From contig NC_092338.1 of NCBI RefSeq assembly GCF_046630445.1, forward strand, positions 341,563,501 to 341,627,500: a stretch of 64,000 bases of DNA. The letters are read 5' to 3'. The DNA comes from Rutidosis leptorrhynchoides (Eukaryota; Streptophyta; Magnoliopsida; Asterales; Asteraceae). Shown here in pieces: positions 47,955 through 61,547 of this stretch (within the stretch, counting starts at the first letter, position 1; each line of letters opens with the position of its first letter). The notes under the pieces are model-generated. The model was not told where the DNA came from, made no database searches, and was given only the letters and a program-made list of their open reading frames with translations. Made by a program: the position numbers and the translations under genes.

Positions 47955-48321
47955 TTCGTTCGATTGAATAAAGGATTTTTCGATATGAAATGATTTTCCG
48001 GCTATCGGGTGGTATTCTAATTACATAGAATATTTATATATATACCGCAAAAGATTTCGTAGATTACGGAGGAATTTACGGGATATGTCAGGCAAAGTTT
48101 ACAGTAACAGATACGCTAAGATATGAATTTTGTCTATACACTATTCATGCAATCAATGCAGTAAGACGTGTCTAGACTAAGAATGATAAGCAGGAAATTT
48201 CCGACAAAAATGATAAGCAAAACTTTTGACATGCAGACACGGTCGAAGTCCAGACTCACTAATGCATCCTAACGACTATCAGTTAGACACACTAATGCAG
48301 ACCTGATTCGCTAAGACCACT

Positions 48322-48335
48322 GCTCTGATACCAAC
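48322..48335 (-). promoter_or_regulatory. Primer-binding site of element A
   Basis: Minus strand GTTGGTATCAGAGC directly after the 5' LTR; matches initiator Met-tRNA. Confidence 0.92.
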
Positions 48336-50240
48336 TGAAATGCCCTGTTTATATCGATTATAAATGATTCATAATAGTTGATTACATCGCGAGGTACTTA
48401 ACCTCTATATGATCCATTTTACAAACATTGCATTCGTTTTAAAAAAAACAATCTTTCATTTCATCGCCAGTTGACGACATGCATACCATTTCATAATATA
48501 TCTAACTATAATTGATTTAATAATAATCTTGATGAACTCAACGACTCGAATGCAATGTCTTTTTGAAATATGTCATGAATGACTCCAAGTAATATCCTTA
48601 AAATGAGCTAATGCACAGCGGAAGATTTCTTTAATACCTGAGAATAAACATGCTTTAAAGTGTCAACCAAAAGGTTGGTGAGTTCATTAGTTGATCATAA
48701 TCCATCAATTCCATAATTTTAATAGACCACAAGATTTAAATTTCATCTTTCATAAACATAATCTCGTATCAGGCATTTTGCACGGCTTAGAGATAAAAGT
48801 CATTCATACGAACTACAAACACCTGGTAATCGACCTTAACAAAATGCATCTAGAATATCCCCCGCATACCGGCATTTCGCACGGTCATGCAAAAAGCATA
48901 CAATCAGGCCACTGTTTTAAATATGATGGTTGTGTACACCTCACAAACAGATCATATCTTTTAAAGCTGTCGGTTGTATACCTATTTCGAAGTACTAAAG
49001 CAGTTCAAATTCTCTGACTGGGGCTTGTTAGTGCCCATAGATCTATCTTTAGGATTCGCGTCAATTTGGGGCTCGGTTCCCAAATTCTCAGATTAGCATA
49101 CTAAAATGGGTGATATCCGGTGTACTCATTAATCATTCGAAGAATGTTTTTAAGTACTTGTGTCTATTTCGTCAAACATTTATAAAAGTTGCGCATGTAT
49201 TCTCAGTCCCAAAAATATATTGTAAAAGCATTTAAAAAGGGAGTAATGAAACTCACAATACTGTATTTTGTAGTAAAAATACATATGACGTCATTGAACA
49301 AGTGCAAGGTTGGCCTTGGATTCACGAACCTTTATTAATTATATATATTTATATGTTTGATCAATATCTGTCTAACAATTTAGGTCAAGTCGTAGTGTAT
49401 CACAATCCTAATGCTCGAGACTAAATATGCAAAAGTCAACAAAAGTCATATTGACCAAAATGTCTTCCAAAATTTATACATGATTATTATATAGTTTAAA
49501 TATAGTCATTTTATATATTTAAATATTTTTAACAGATTTTATTAAAGTAAATAATATAGTTCTTTTATTAATAAATAAAATTTTATATTAAAATTTATAT
49601 AATATAAATATACTTTTATATATCTTAAGTAATAAAATTTATAAAGTTCATTTAATATCATAAAAATAATATGATAGGTATTATTAATGTAATTATATTA
49701 TACGTAGTAAAATATCTTTGTATCACATATTTATTTGATAAAATAATATTGATAATAATAATAATAAATAAAAGTTGTATTATTTTGTAATAATTATTAT
49801 TATTCTACTAATAAAAATAACAATAATTATATTTTCTAAAAATGATAAAATGATAATTTTTATTAATAATTAATAATAGTACTAAAATGATAATAATAAT
49901 GATGTTTCATATTAACAATGATATTTTTATTAAAAATAATAATTTTAGTAAAAATGATAGTTTTAATATTAATAATACTTTTAATAATAATAATAGTAAA
50001 ATAATGAAAACGATATTTTTTCTTTAAATCAATATCTTACAATATCTTAATTTCATCGTGATACTCATACCTATTATTTCCTAATCGCTTCGTTTAATAG
50101 CTTTTAGTCGTCTTTTATATCGCGTTCATATTAATAATAATAATAGTAATCATAATAATTAGATGTTACTAATATTAGTTTTAATTATAATAATACTAAT
50201 AATAATAATATTAATGATAATACTAATAACTATTTGAATG

Positions 50241-50313
<73 letters not shown>

Positions 50314-50332
50314 TAATAATAATAAAAATAAA

Positions 50333-50377
<45 letters not shown>

Positions 50378-50450
50378 TATAACTAAACGATAATAACGAT
50401 AATAATAATAATAAAAATAACAATAATATCTTTTATTAATAACGACAATG

Positions 50451-50536
<86 letters not shown>

Positions 50537-52251
50537 TAGATTATAACGACGATAATAACGACGATAATAATAATCATTTTTACAAAAAATTCAATTGACT
50601 ATAACTTCTAAACCGTTCATCGAAACCATTCGATATCTAAATGAAAAGTTCTCAATTTTTCGCTAGCTTTCCAACGACATGCATATCATATACCTTATCT
50701 TAATAGCATATGTATTTAATTCAAGATTCGACATAACCTATCTGACGACAATAACGAACGTATAAGCATGCATAATCCTATATACTCGAGCACTAGTCAG
50801 GGATACACTAATAATATATAAAAGTTAAGTTATGAGGGCTCACGTATCAATATTGTGATTCAATATTGCAGGAAAAGTACGTAGATGCAACGGGGATGAT
50901 AAACACTAGTTTGACTCATGAGCCATACTCCCGAACCATACCCATAACCTCCATAGCTATAACCCATAATTTCCTTAACTCTATCCCGCTCGAAAAATAA
51001 TTTCGAAATCACTCGGACAGCACTCCGTCGTAATATTTTATGTATACTAATAATATCTTGAAATAATACAGAATAAATATATATATGTAAATCGATTGAG
51101 AGAGTTTAGAGAAAAATATTTTCAAGTTTATATGAAATAATGAAACCTATTGAATTCTATTTATAATAGATTTTTGAATTATTAAAGTGAATTATTAAAG
51201 TATGAATTATTAAAGTGAATTATTAAAGTATGAATTATTAAAGTGAATTATTAAAGTATGAATTATTAAAGTGAATTATTAAAGTTAAAGTAAAGTAAAA
51301 ATAAATTAAAGGTAAAGTTTAAGTATAGTAAAAGTATAAAACTATGTACGTATAATACGCGTATAAATATATATAATATTAATTTAAATCGTTATATATA
51401 TTTAATAAAATAAAATATAAATACCGTTATCTTTATCATACTGGTTAAGTAATGAGTTGTCAAAAGTGGTTCTAGATATTTATAAAAGTTATATATGTTT
51501 TAAAGTTCTTTTTAAACTGAAAACGTTTTTGTACGTTTGGAACTAAATCAAATAAATATGATAATTTTGTTTTCCAAAACTAAATATATTTAAGAATCAT
51601 TTTGTTTAAAGGTTAAAATAATGGAAATCGTTATATCATAAAACGTTTTAGAAAATTAGAATCATATATATTCATAATAGGTTTCAAGTTTTTAAATTAC
51701 AGTCTGTTGGTGAAGCATGGGATAAAGTCCAAAGGTTAAATAAACGTATGAAATCATCTTAATGAAAAATGTCGAGTTACTTAACTTGTTGATATCCAAC
51801 ATCTAAGTTATTTACACTCCACGTTCTTACTTATAAATCACTTTACCATTTTCCGAATGTTGTCAAAAAGAATAGATTTCTTAAATCACAGTGGACCTCA
51901 TAACATGGACCCGTAATCATATCACAATGTATCTGATAAATCAATCATTTGATATTATCTTCTAATTCCATCGATAAATATATTAAAATAAATACGTTCG
52001 TGTAAAGTATTATACGTTTAATACTTTATTAATATTCTCAAGTTATAATATATATATACATATATATACATATATATACATATCTATTTATATATAACGG
52101 TTCGTGAATCGTCGGAATTTGGTCGAGGTTATAATGAATGTATGAACACAGTTTAAAATTCTTGAGATTTAACTTAACAAACTTTGCTTATCGTGTCGGA
52201 ATAATATAAAGATAAAGTTTAAATTTGATTGGAAATTTCCGGGTTGTCACA
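48336..52251 (-). repeat. 5' LTR (right) of element A
   Basis: 3,916 bp, partner of 27370-31344. Its (AAT)n tract (50238-50536) carries AAAAAT interruptions missing on the left, and it has about 8 ATTATTAAAGT units (51175-51284) against about 13 on the left. Confidence 0.92.
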
Positions 52252-52443
52252 GTACAACTCAATGTAGAATATATTTTAAGTACTTGTGTCCATAGCGTAA
52301 AACATAAAATGCATGTATTCTCACCCCAAAATATTTTTAGAGTTTAAAAATGGGACTATATACTCACGGTAGTAAAAGTATATTAATAATAAGTTTTCAA
52401 CTTATTAAAAATATGTCTGTCGTCCTTGGATTCACGAACCTGT

Positions 52444-52445
<2 letters not shown>

Positions 52446-52515
<70 letters not shown>
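52446..52515. repeat. (AT)n microsatellite
   Basis: About 34 AT units within the LTR of element B. Confidence 0.95.
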
Positions 52516-52518
<3 letters not shown>

Positions 52519-52546
52519 GTAATACAACTATTATTCGTATCATATC

Positions 52547-52669
52547 TTCAATCACATGTGATTGTTTAAGTTCATATTTTCAATCACGTGTGATTGTTTA
52601 AGTTCATATTTTCAATCACATGTGATTGTTTAAGTTCATATTTTCAATCACGTGTGATTGTTTAAGTTG
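52547..52669. repeat. 32-bp tandem repeat built on a palindrome, four units
   Basis: Each unit holds AATCAC(A/G)TGTGATT followed by GTTTAAGTTCATATTTTC. Units alternate CACATGTG and CACGTGTG, so the array arose as a duplication of a two-unit block. Confidence 0.93.
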
Positions 52670-52672
52670 TCA

Positions 52673-52757
52673 AGTTAGCAGTCCAATGTTAGTAGTCCAT
52701 AATTAGTAGTCCACAGTTAGTAGTCCATAGTTAGTAGTCCACAATTAGTAGTACATA
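52673..52757. repeat. 14-bp tandem repeat (TTAGTAGTCCA), six units
   Basis: GTTAGTAGTCCA with A/C/T variation, six degenerate copies directly after the palindromic array. The words are also seen singly in the sister LTR near 55410-55440. Confidence 0.85.
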
Positions 52758-53589
52758 GTATACACGTGTTGTATAAGACTCAATCATGACCCACAATACC
52801 GCTATTGTAGTTACACGTATTGTGTATGTGGTGTCTTTTGATTTATCTGATGTATTGTGTAATCATGACATGTTAGAATACATGTATAATACAAGAAAAG
52901 TTAGCTAGGATATGGTTAGTATAGATTTTAATGAATTAATCCCGTAATCGAATTATCCATTTCTAACCAATATTGTTTTGCCCATAATTTCTTCGTTATA
53001 AATCCAATCCGTTTTGAGTGAATCAAATTGCTATGGTTTCATAACGAACTGTAATTTGTGAAACTAAACTGAAAAAGTGGTAGTTTATAGTCAGAGTTAC
53101 AAGTTATAATCCATATTTGAAAGAGGTAGTCATTTCCGTCGAAAGAACGACATCTTGATGACCATTTTGAAAAACATACTTCAATTTCGAGTTTAACCAT
53201 GATTTTTGGATATAGTATCATGTTCATATGAAATATCATTTTCCCAGAAGAACAACTTTTAAATCAAAGATTATGATAGTTTTTAATTATCCAACCCAAA
53301 ACAGCCCCCGGTTTTAGAACGTTCTTCGAATGTCTTACAAACTGTTCTCGCCTTAAATAGTTGTGCCGAGGAATTCTGACCGACTCTAGACAAGATTTCA
53401 TCAATCATGTCTCTGGGTAGGTCTCTTAAAATATTGGGTTGTCTATCTATTTTGTGTTTTTATACTGTAAAATAGACAAGAGTTAGATTCATATAAAAAA
53501 AATACTTATTAATACAAGCAATTTTTACATATATCATAAAGCATAAGCATACTATACTACATATATTACACCACACGAATACAACTATC

Positions 53590-54204
53590 TTATTCCGACT
53601 CGCTCGTTTCTTCTTCTCCGGTTTTGGTTCGTTTTGACAAGTTTCTAGGGATATATGATGTTCCCCTAATACGAGCCGTCGTTTTCCACATTGGTTTAGA
53701 AAAACCTGGTGGTTTAGAGGTTCCCGGGTTATTGTCACAACTTAAGAAATACGGGTGTTGATGATACATATAAAGTTCATCGGGTTTGAAATCAAATTTC
53801 TCTATTTTTATGCCCTTTCCCTTATTGTTCTCTTTTGCCTTATTAAATTGTGTTGGGGTAATTTCTATAACATCATCAGATTCCTTGTCGGGATCCTATT
53901 CATCGGAGAATTGGTAATCCTCCCAATACTTTGCTTCCTTGGCGGAAACACCATTGACCATAATTAACTTTGGTCTGTTGGTTGAGAATTTTCTTCTACT
54001 TAACCGTTTTATTATTTCCCCCACTGGTTCTATTTCTTCTTCTGGTTCCGATTCTTCTTCCGGTTCCGATTCTTCTTCTGGTTCCGACTCTTCTTCCGGT
54101 TCCTCTTCGGGAACTTGTGAATCAGTCCACGAATCATTCCAATTTACATTTGACTCTTCATTATTATTAGGTGAGTCAATGAGACTTGTTCTAGAGGTAG
54201 ACAT
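53590..54204 (-). pseudogene. Acidic leader ORF of element B, one stop
   Basis: ATG at 54204 (MSTSRTSLIDSPNNNEESN) and stop TAA at 53590-53592, 204 codons, with one in-frame TAG at 53896-53898. Residues about 30-55 are an acidic run of EPEEES units coded by an 18-bp repeat. The second half is basic and polar (KPMWKTTARIRGTSYIPRN). It lies right after the primer-binding site on the coding strand. No known domain. The same location and the same degree of openness as the first ORF of element A suggest a family trait of these non-autonomous elements. Confidence 0.55.
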
Positions 54205-54400
54205 CTATCACATAATATCAAACACGTTAAGAGATTAATATATCACATAATATTTACATGTTAATAATATATAGTTTCCAACAAAAATGTTAAGCAATCA
54301 TTTTTAAAGAAAATACGGTTGAAGTCCAGACTCACTAATGCATCCTAACAAACTCGATAAGACACACTAATGCAAATTTTTCTGGTTCTCTAAGACCAAC

Positions 54401-54414
54401 GCTCGGATACCAAC
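54401..54414 (-). promoter_or_regulatory. Primer-binding site of element B
   Basis: Minus strand GTTGGTATCCGAGC directly after the LTR; one mismatch to the usual GTTGGTATCAGAGC. Confidence 0.85.
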
Positions 54415-55608
54415 TGAAATGTCCCGTTCTTATTGATTAAAAACGTTCCATATTATTTGATTTCGTTGCGAGGTTTTGACCTCTATATTCGACGTTTTTC
54501 AAAGACTGCATTCATTTTTAAAACAAACCATAACTTTTATTTCATAAATAAAGGTTTAAAAAGCTTTACGTAGATTATCAAATATTGATAATCTAAAACA
54601 TCCTGTTTACACATGACCATTACATAATGGTTTACAATACAAATATGCTACATCGAAATCAGTTTCTTGAATGCAGTTTTTACACAATATCATACAAACA
54701 TGGACTCCAAATCTTGTCCTTATTTTAGTATGCAACAGCGGAAGCTCTTAGTGTTCACCTGAGAATAAACATGCTTTAAACGTCAACAAAAATGTTGGTG
54801 AGTTATAGGTTTAACATATATATATCAAATCGTAACAATAGACCACAAGATTTCATATTTCAATACACATCCCGTACATAGAGATAAAAATCATTCATAT
54901 GGTGAACACCTGGTAACCGACATTAACAAGATGCATATTTAAGAATATCCCCATCATTCTGGGATCCTCCTTCGGACATGATATAAATTTCGAAGTACTA
55001 AAGCATCTGGTACTTTGGATGGGGTTTGTTAGGCCCAATAGATCTATCTTTAGGATTCGCGTCAATTAGGGTGTATGTTCCCGAATTCTTAGATTACCAG
55101 ACTTAATAAAAAGGGGCATATTTAATTTCGATAATTCAACCATAGAATGTAGTTTCACGTACTTGTGTCTATTTTGTAAATCATTTATAAAACCTGCATG
55201 TATTCTCATCCCAAAAATATTAGATTTTAAAAGTGGGACTATAACTCACTTTCACAGATTTTTACTTCGTCGGGAAGTAAGACTTGGCCACTGGTTGATT
55301 CACGAACCTATAACAATATATACATATATATATCAAAGTATGTTCAAAATATATTTACAACACTTTTAATACATTTTGATGTTTTAAGTTTATTAAGTCA
55401 GCTGTCCTCGTTAGTAACCTACAACTAGTTGTCCACAGTTAGATGTACAGAAATAAATCGATAAATATTATCTTGAATCAATCCATGACCCAGTGTATAC
55501 GTATCTCAGTATTGATCACAACTCAAACTATATATATATTTTGGAATCAACCTCAACCCTGTATAGCTAACTCCAACATTCACATATAGAGTGTCTATGG
55601 TTGTTCCG

Positions 55609-55691
<83 letters not shown>

Positions 55692-57754
55692 TGGGTCGAC
55701 ATGATAGGTCGAAACATTGTATACGTGTCTATGGTATCTCAAGATTACATAATATACAATATAAGTTGATTAGGTTATGGTTGGAATAGATTTATTACTA
55801 ACTTTCACGTAGGTAAAATGAGTAGTTTTTATCAATCTTATTTTACTCGCCATTTCTTAGTTTCTAATCCGTTTTGAGTGATTCCAGTGGCCACGGTTTC
55901 GTATTGAACTTAAATTTATGAATCTAAACAGAAAAAGCATAAGTTTATAGTCGAAAATACAAGTTACAAGTCTTTTTTGAAAGAGGTAGTCATTTCCGTC
56001 GAAAGAACGACATCTTGATGACCATTTTGAAAAACATACTTTCACTTTGAGTTTAACCATGATTTTTGGATATAGTTTCAGGTTCATAAGAAAAATCATT
56101 TTTCTAGAAGTATAGCTTTTAAATCAAAGTTCTTATATCTTTTAATTATCCCAACCAAAACAGCCCCCGGTTTTACTACGACGGCGTATATCCAGTTTTA
56201 TGGTGTTTATCATGTTTTCGGGTTTTAAATCATTAAGTTAGCATATCATATATATATAGAACATGTGTTTAGTTGATTTTAAAAGTCTAGTTAGAAGGAT
56301 TAACTTTATTTGCGAACAAGTTTAGAATTAACTAAACTATGTTCTAGTGATTACAAGTTTATAACGTTGAATAATACAGCTTTTTATGTATGAATCGAAT
56401 GATGTGATGAACATCATTACTACCTCAAGTTCCTTGGATAAACCTACTGGAAATGAGAAAAATGGATCTAGCTTCAAAGGATCCTTGGATGGCTTGAAAG
56501 TTCTTGAAGCATAATCATGACACGAAAACAATTTCAAGTAAGATTTCCACTCGAAATAAGATTGTTATAGTTATAGAAATTGAATTAAAGTTTGAATATG
56601 ATTATTACCTTGTATTAGAAAGATAACCTACTATAAGTAACAAAGGTTTCTTGATCTTGGATGATTACTTGGAATGGATTTAGAAAACTTGGAAGTAAAC
56701 TTGCAATCTTGGAAGTATTCTTGATTTTATGAAACTAGAACTTTTGGAATTTATGAAAAACACTTAGAACTTGAAGATAGAACTTGAGAGAGATCAATTA
56801 GATGAAGAAAATTGAAGAATGAAAGTGTTTGTAGGTGTTTTTGGTCGTTGGTGTATGGATTAGATATAAAGGATATGTAATTTTGTTTTCATGTAAATAA
56901 GTCATGAATGATTACTCATATTTTTGTAATTTTATGAGATATTTCATGTTAGTTGCCAAATGATGGTTCCCACATATGTTAGGTGACTTACATGGGCTGC
57001 TAAGAGCTAATCATTGGAGTGTATATACCAATAGTACATACATCTTAAAGCTGTGTATTGTACGAGTACAAATACGGGTGCATACGAGTAGAATTGTTGA
57101 TGAAACTGAACGAGGATGTAATTGTAAGCATTTTTGTTAAGTAGAAGTATTTTGATAAGTGTCTTGAAGTCTTTCAAAAGTGTATGAATACATATTAAAA
57201 CACTACATGTATATACATTTTAACTGAGTCGTTAAGTCATCGTTAGTCGTTACATGTAAGTGTTGTTTTGAAACCTTTAGGTTAACGATCTTGTTAAATG
57301 TTGTTAACCCAATGTTTATAATATCAAAAGAGATTTTAAATTATTATATTATCATGATATTATGATGTACGAATATCTCTTAATATGATATATATACATT
57401 AAATGTCGTTTCAACGATAATCGTTACATATATGTCTCGTTTCAAAATCATTAAGTTAGTAGTCTTGTTTTTACATATGTAGTTCATTGTTAATATACTT
57501 AATGATATGTTTACTTATCATAATATCATGTTAACTATATATATAACCATATATATGTCATCATATAGTTTTTACAAGTTTTAACGTTCGTGAATCACCG
57601 GTCAACTTGGGTGGTCAATTGTCTATATGAAACCTATTTCAATTAATCAAGTCTTAACAAGTTTGATTGCTTAACATGTTGGAAACACTTAATCATGTAA
57701 AATAAAAATTTCATTTAATATATATATAAACATGGAAAAGTTCGGGTCACTACA
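54415..57754 (-). repeat. Shared LTR: 5' LTR of element B and 3' LTR of element D
   Basis: 3,340 bp, TGAAATGTCCCG...GTCACTACA as read on plus. On its left side lies a primer-binding site (B), on its right side the tract GTACCTACCCGTTAAAT that adjoins 3' LTRs in this group (D). It is thus used by two interiors. The right copy starting at 62937 is about 95% identical by eye over its first kilobase. Confidence 0.9.
55606..55689. repeat. (AT)n microsatellite in the shared LTR
   Basis: About 41 AT units. The visible part of the right LTR ends before the corresponding position. Confidence 0.95.
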
Positions 57755-57789
57755 GTACCTACCCGTTAAATAAATTTCGTCCCGAAATT

Positions 57790-59289
57790 TTAAGCAGTTG
57801 GAGGTGTTGACGTATCTTCTGGAAATAAGTGCGGGTATTTCTTCTTCATCTGATCTTCTCATTCCCAGGTGAACTCGGGTCCTCTACGAGCATTCCATCG
57901 AACCTTAACAATTGGTATCTTGTTTTGTTTAAGTCTTTTAACCTCACGATCCATTATTTCGACGGGTTCTTCGATGAATTGAAGTTTTTAGTTGATTTGG
58001 ATTTCATCTAACGGAATAGTGAGATTTTCTTTAGCAAAACATTTCTTCAAATTTGAGACGTGGAAAGTGTTATGTACAGCCGCGAGTTGTTGAGGTAACT
58101 CAAGTCGGTAAGCTACTGGTCCGACACGATCAATAATCTTGAATGGTCCAATATACCTTGGATTTAATTTCCCTCGTTTACAAAATCGAACAACGCCTTT
58201 CCAAGGTGCAACTTTAAGCATGACCATCTCTCCAATTTCAAATTCTATATCTTTTCTTTTAATGTCAGCGTAGCTCTTTTGTCGACTTTGGGCGGTTTTC
58301 AACCGTTGTTGAATTTGGATGATCTTCTCAGTAGTTTCTTGTATTATCTCCGGACCCATAATCTGTCTATCCCCCACTTCACTCCAAAAAATTGGAGACC
58401 TGCACTTTCTACCATAAAGTGCTTCAAACGGTGCCATCTCAATGCTTGAATGGTAGCTGTTGTTGTAGGAAAATTCTGCTAACGGTAGATGTCGATCCCA
58501 ACTGTTTTCGAAATCAATAACACATGCTCGTAGCATGTCTTCAAGCGTTTGTATCATCCTTTCACTCTGCCCATTAGTTTGTGGATGATAGGTAGTACTC
58601 ATGTCTAGACGAGTTCCTAATGCTTGCTGTAATGTCTGTCAGAATCTTGAAATAAATCTGCCATCCCTATCAAAGATAATAGAGATTGGTATTCCATGTC
58701 TGGAGATGACTTCCTTCAAATACCGTCGTGCTAACTTCTCCATCTTGTCATTTTCTCTTATTGGCAGGAAGTGTGTTGATTTGGTGAGACGATCAACTAT
58801 TACCCAAATAGTATCAAAACCACTTGCAGTCCTTGGCAATTTAGTGATGAAATCCATGGTAATGTTTTCCCATTTCCATTCCGGAATTTCGGGTTGTTGA
58901 AGTAGACCTGATGGTTTCTGATGCTCAGCTTTGACCTTAGAACACGTCAAACATTCTCCTACGTATTTAGCAACATCGGCTTTCATACCCGGCCACCAAA
59001 AATGTTTCTTGAGATCCTTGTACATCTTCCCCGTTCCAGGATGTATTGAGTATCTGGTTTTATGAGCTTCTCTAAGTACCATTTCTCTCATATCTCCAAA
59101 TTTTGGTACCCAAATCCTTTCAGCCCTATACCGAGTTCCGTCTTCCCGAATATTAAGATGCTTCTCCGATACTTTGGGTATTTCATCCTTTAAATTTCCC
59201 TCTTTTAAAACTCCTTGTTGCGCCTCCTTTATTTGAGTAGTAAGGTTATTGTGAATCATTATATTTATAGATTTTACTCGAATGGGTTC
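57790..59289 (-). pseudogene. Element D integrase and chromodomain-like tail, broken
   Basis: HHCC zinc finger ([18 protein letters not shown], then [11 protein letters not shown]) near 58930-59075. DDE core: Asp in [10 protein letters not shown], Asp in [11 protein letters not shown], Glu in NGQSERMIQ. The tail has [12 protein letters not shown] and [12 protein letters not shown], then an end containing VKVRWNARRGPEFTW typical of chromovirus integrases. Stops at 58639-58641 (between second Asp and Glu), 57988-57990 and 57859-57861; natural end at 57790-57792. Confidence 0.9.
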
Positions 59290-60639
59290 TCTGTCCTTCC
59301 TGCTCAAGGCGTCGGCTACCACATTTGCCTTCCCCGGGTGGTAACGAATCTCAAAGTCGTAATCATTCAACAATTCAATCCACCTACACTGCCTCATATT
59401 CAGTTGTTTCTGATTAAATATGTGTTGAAGACTTTTGTGGTCGGTATATATAATACTTTTGACCCCATATAAGTAGTGCCTCCAAGTCTTTAATGCAAAA
59501 ACAACCGCGCCTAATTCCAAATCATGCGTCGTATAATTTTGTTCGTGAATCTTCAATTGTTTAGACGCATAAGCAATCACCTTCGTTCGTTGCATTAATA
59601 CACAACCGAGACCTTGCTTTGATGCATCACAATAAATCACAAAATCATCATTCCCTTCAGGCAATGACAATATAGGTGTCGTAGTTAGCTTTTTCTTCAA
59701 TAACTGGAACGCTTTCTCTTATTCATCCTTCCATTCAAATTTCTTCCCTTTATGCGTTAATGCAGTCAAGGGTTTTGCTATTCTGGAAAAGTCTTGGATG
59801 AACCTTCTGTAGTAACCAGCTAGTCCTAAAAACTGGCGTATGTGTTTCGGAGTTTTCGGGGTTTCTCACTTTTCAACAGTTTCTATCTTTGCCGGATCAA
59901 CCTTAATACCTTCTTTGTTCACTATGTGACCGAGGAATTGAACTTCTTCCAACCAAAATGCACACTTTGAAAACTTAGCGTACAATTCTTCCTTCCTCAA
60001 TACTTCTAACACCTTTCTCAAATGTTCACCATGTTCTTGGTCATTCTTTGAGTAAATAAGTATGTCATCAATGAAAACAATGACAAAATTGTCAAGGTAT
60101 GGTCCACACACTCGGTTCATAAGGTCCATGAACACAGCTGGTGCATTAGTTAAACCAAACGGCATGACCTTAACTCGTGATGACCGTAACGTGTTCTGAA
60201 AGCAGTCTTTGGAATATCATCTTCTTTCACCCGCATTTGATGATACCCGGAACGTAAGTCAATCTTTGAATAAATAGACGAGCCTTGTAGTTGATCAAAT
60301 AAGTCATCGATTCTCGGTAGTGGGTAGCGGTTCTTGATGGTAAGTTTGTTCAACTCTCGGTAGTCGATACACAACCTGAATGTACCATCTTTCTTCTTGA
60401 CAAACAAAACAGGAGCTCCCCACGGTGTTGTGCTTGGTCGAACGAAACCACGCTCTAAAAGTACTTGTAATTAGATTTGCAGTTCTTTCATCTCGCTGGA
60501 TGCGAGTCTGTAAGGAGCACGAGCTATTGGTGCAGCTCCTGGTACAAGATCTATTTGAAATTCAACGGATCGATGTGGGGGTAATCCCGGTAATTCTTTC
60601 GGAAATACATCGGGAAATTCTTTTGCGACGGGAACATCA
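59290..60639 (-). pseudogene. Element D reverse transcriptase and RNase H, broken
   Basis: Starts around FPDVFPKELPGLPPH. The polymerase has [31 protein letters not shown] and [12 protein letters not shown], and its catalytic box FIDDIL (about 60064-60075) is intact, unlike that of Gypsy1. RNase H follows with [31 protein letters not shown] and [11 protein letters not shown], ending in [16 protein letters not shown]. Stops at 60471-60473, 59866-59868 and 59719-59721 and a one-base shift near 60160. Confidence 0.9.
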
Positions 60640-61169
60640 TTGATGCTCTTTTCTTTAGTTTGTACTTTCTCGACGTGTGCTAGAACAGCATAGCAACCTT
60701 TTCTTATTAGTTTTTGTGCCTTCAAATTACTAATAAGATGTAGCTTCGTGTTGCCCTTTTCTCCATACACCATTAAGGGTTTTCCTTTTTCTCGTATAAT
60801 GCAAATTGCATTTTTGTAATAAACGATCTCTGCTTTCACTTCTTTCAACCAGTCCATACCGATTATCACATCAAAACTCCCTAACTCTACTGGTATCAAG
60901 TCAATCTTAAATGTTTCGCTAACCAGTTTAATTTTTCGATTCCGACATATATTATCTGCTGAAATTAATTTACCATTTGCTAATTCGAGTAAAAATTTAC
61001 TATCCAAAGGCGTCAATGTACAACTTAATTTAGCACAAAAATCTCTACTCATATAGCTTCTATCCGCACCCGAATCAAATAAAACGTAAGCAGATTTATT
61101 GTCAATAAGAAACGTACCCGTAACAAGCTCCGAGTCTTCCTGTGCCTCTGCCGCATTAATATTGAAAAC
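60640..61169 (-). pseudogene. Element D aspartic protease region
   Basis: Retropepsin with the intact active-site triplet in LFDSGADRSYM near 61060-61090 and the later IIGMDWLKEV. This segment is open and in frame with the zinc knuckles upstream; damage lies on either side. Confidence 0.88.
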
Positions 61170-61507
61170 TCTTCCACGGCCTTGTCCATTTGTGTTCTCC
61201 TGGTTCAGGCAATTTCTAATAATGTGGCCCGGTTTTCCACATTTATAACAAACTACATTGGCATAACTTGCTCCGACACTACTTGCTCCGCCATTACTCG
61301 TTCCGACACCATTTGTTCCTTTTGTTCTGTTAACTCCTGGTCCGTAGACCTCACACTTCGCCGCGCTATGACCATTTCTTTTACACTTGTTGCAAAATTT
61401 GGTGCAGAAACCCGAGTGATACTTTTCACACCTTTGGCATAGCTGCTTCTGATTGTTGTTGTTGTTGCGGTTGTTATTGTTATTGGGATGATTGTTGTAG
61501 TTGCTGC

Positions 61508-61547
<40 letters not shown>

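Larger units (their letters stand above)
52257..53322 (-). repeat. Inner part of the 3' LTR of element B
   Basis: Continues the LTR cut at 27369. It matches the LTR 54415-57754 up to CAGCCCCCGGTTTTA (about 53322; compare 56175) and then stops matching, which places the deletion that joined LTR and interior. Confidence 0.8.

Noticed and set aside
53939..54238. 99-codon plus-strand frame with a Ser/Gly repeat
   Set aside because: Antisense of the EPEEES repeat in the leader ORF of element B.
55163..55369. 68-codon frame found again almost unchanged at 63683-63889
   Set aside because: Its conservation is explained by the two positions being the same site in two LTR copies; the frame is antisense to the element and has no motif.
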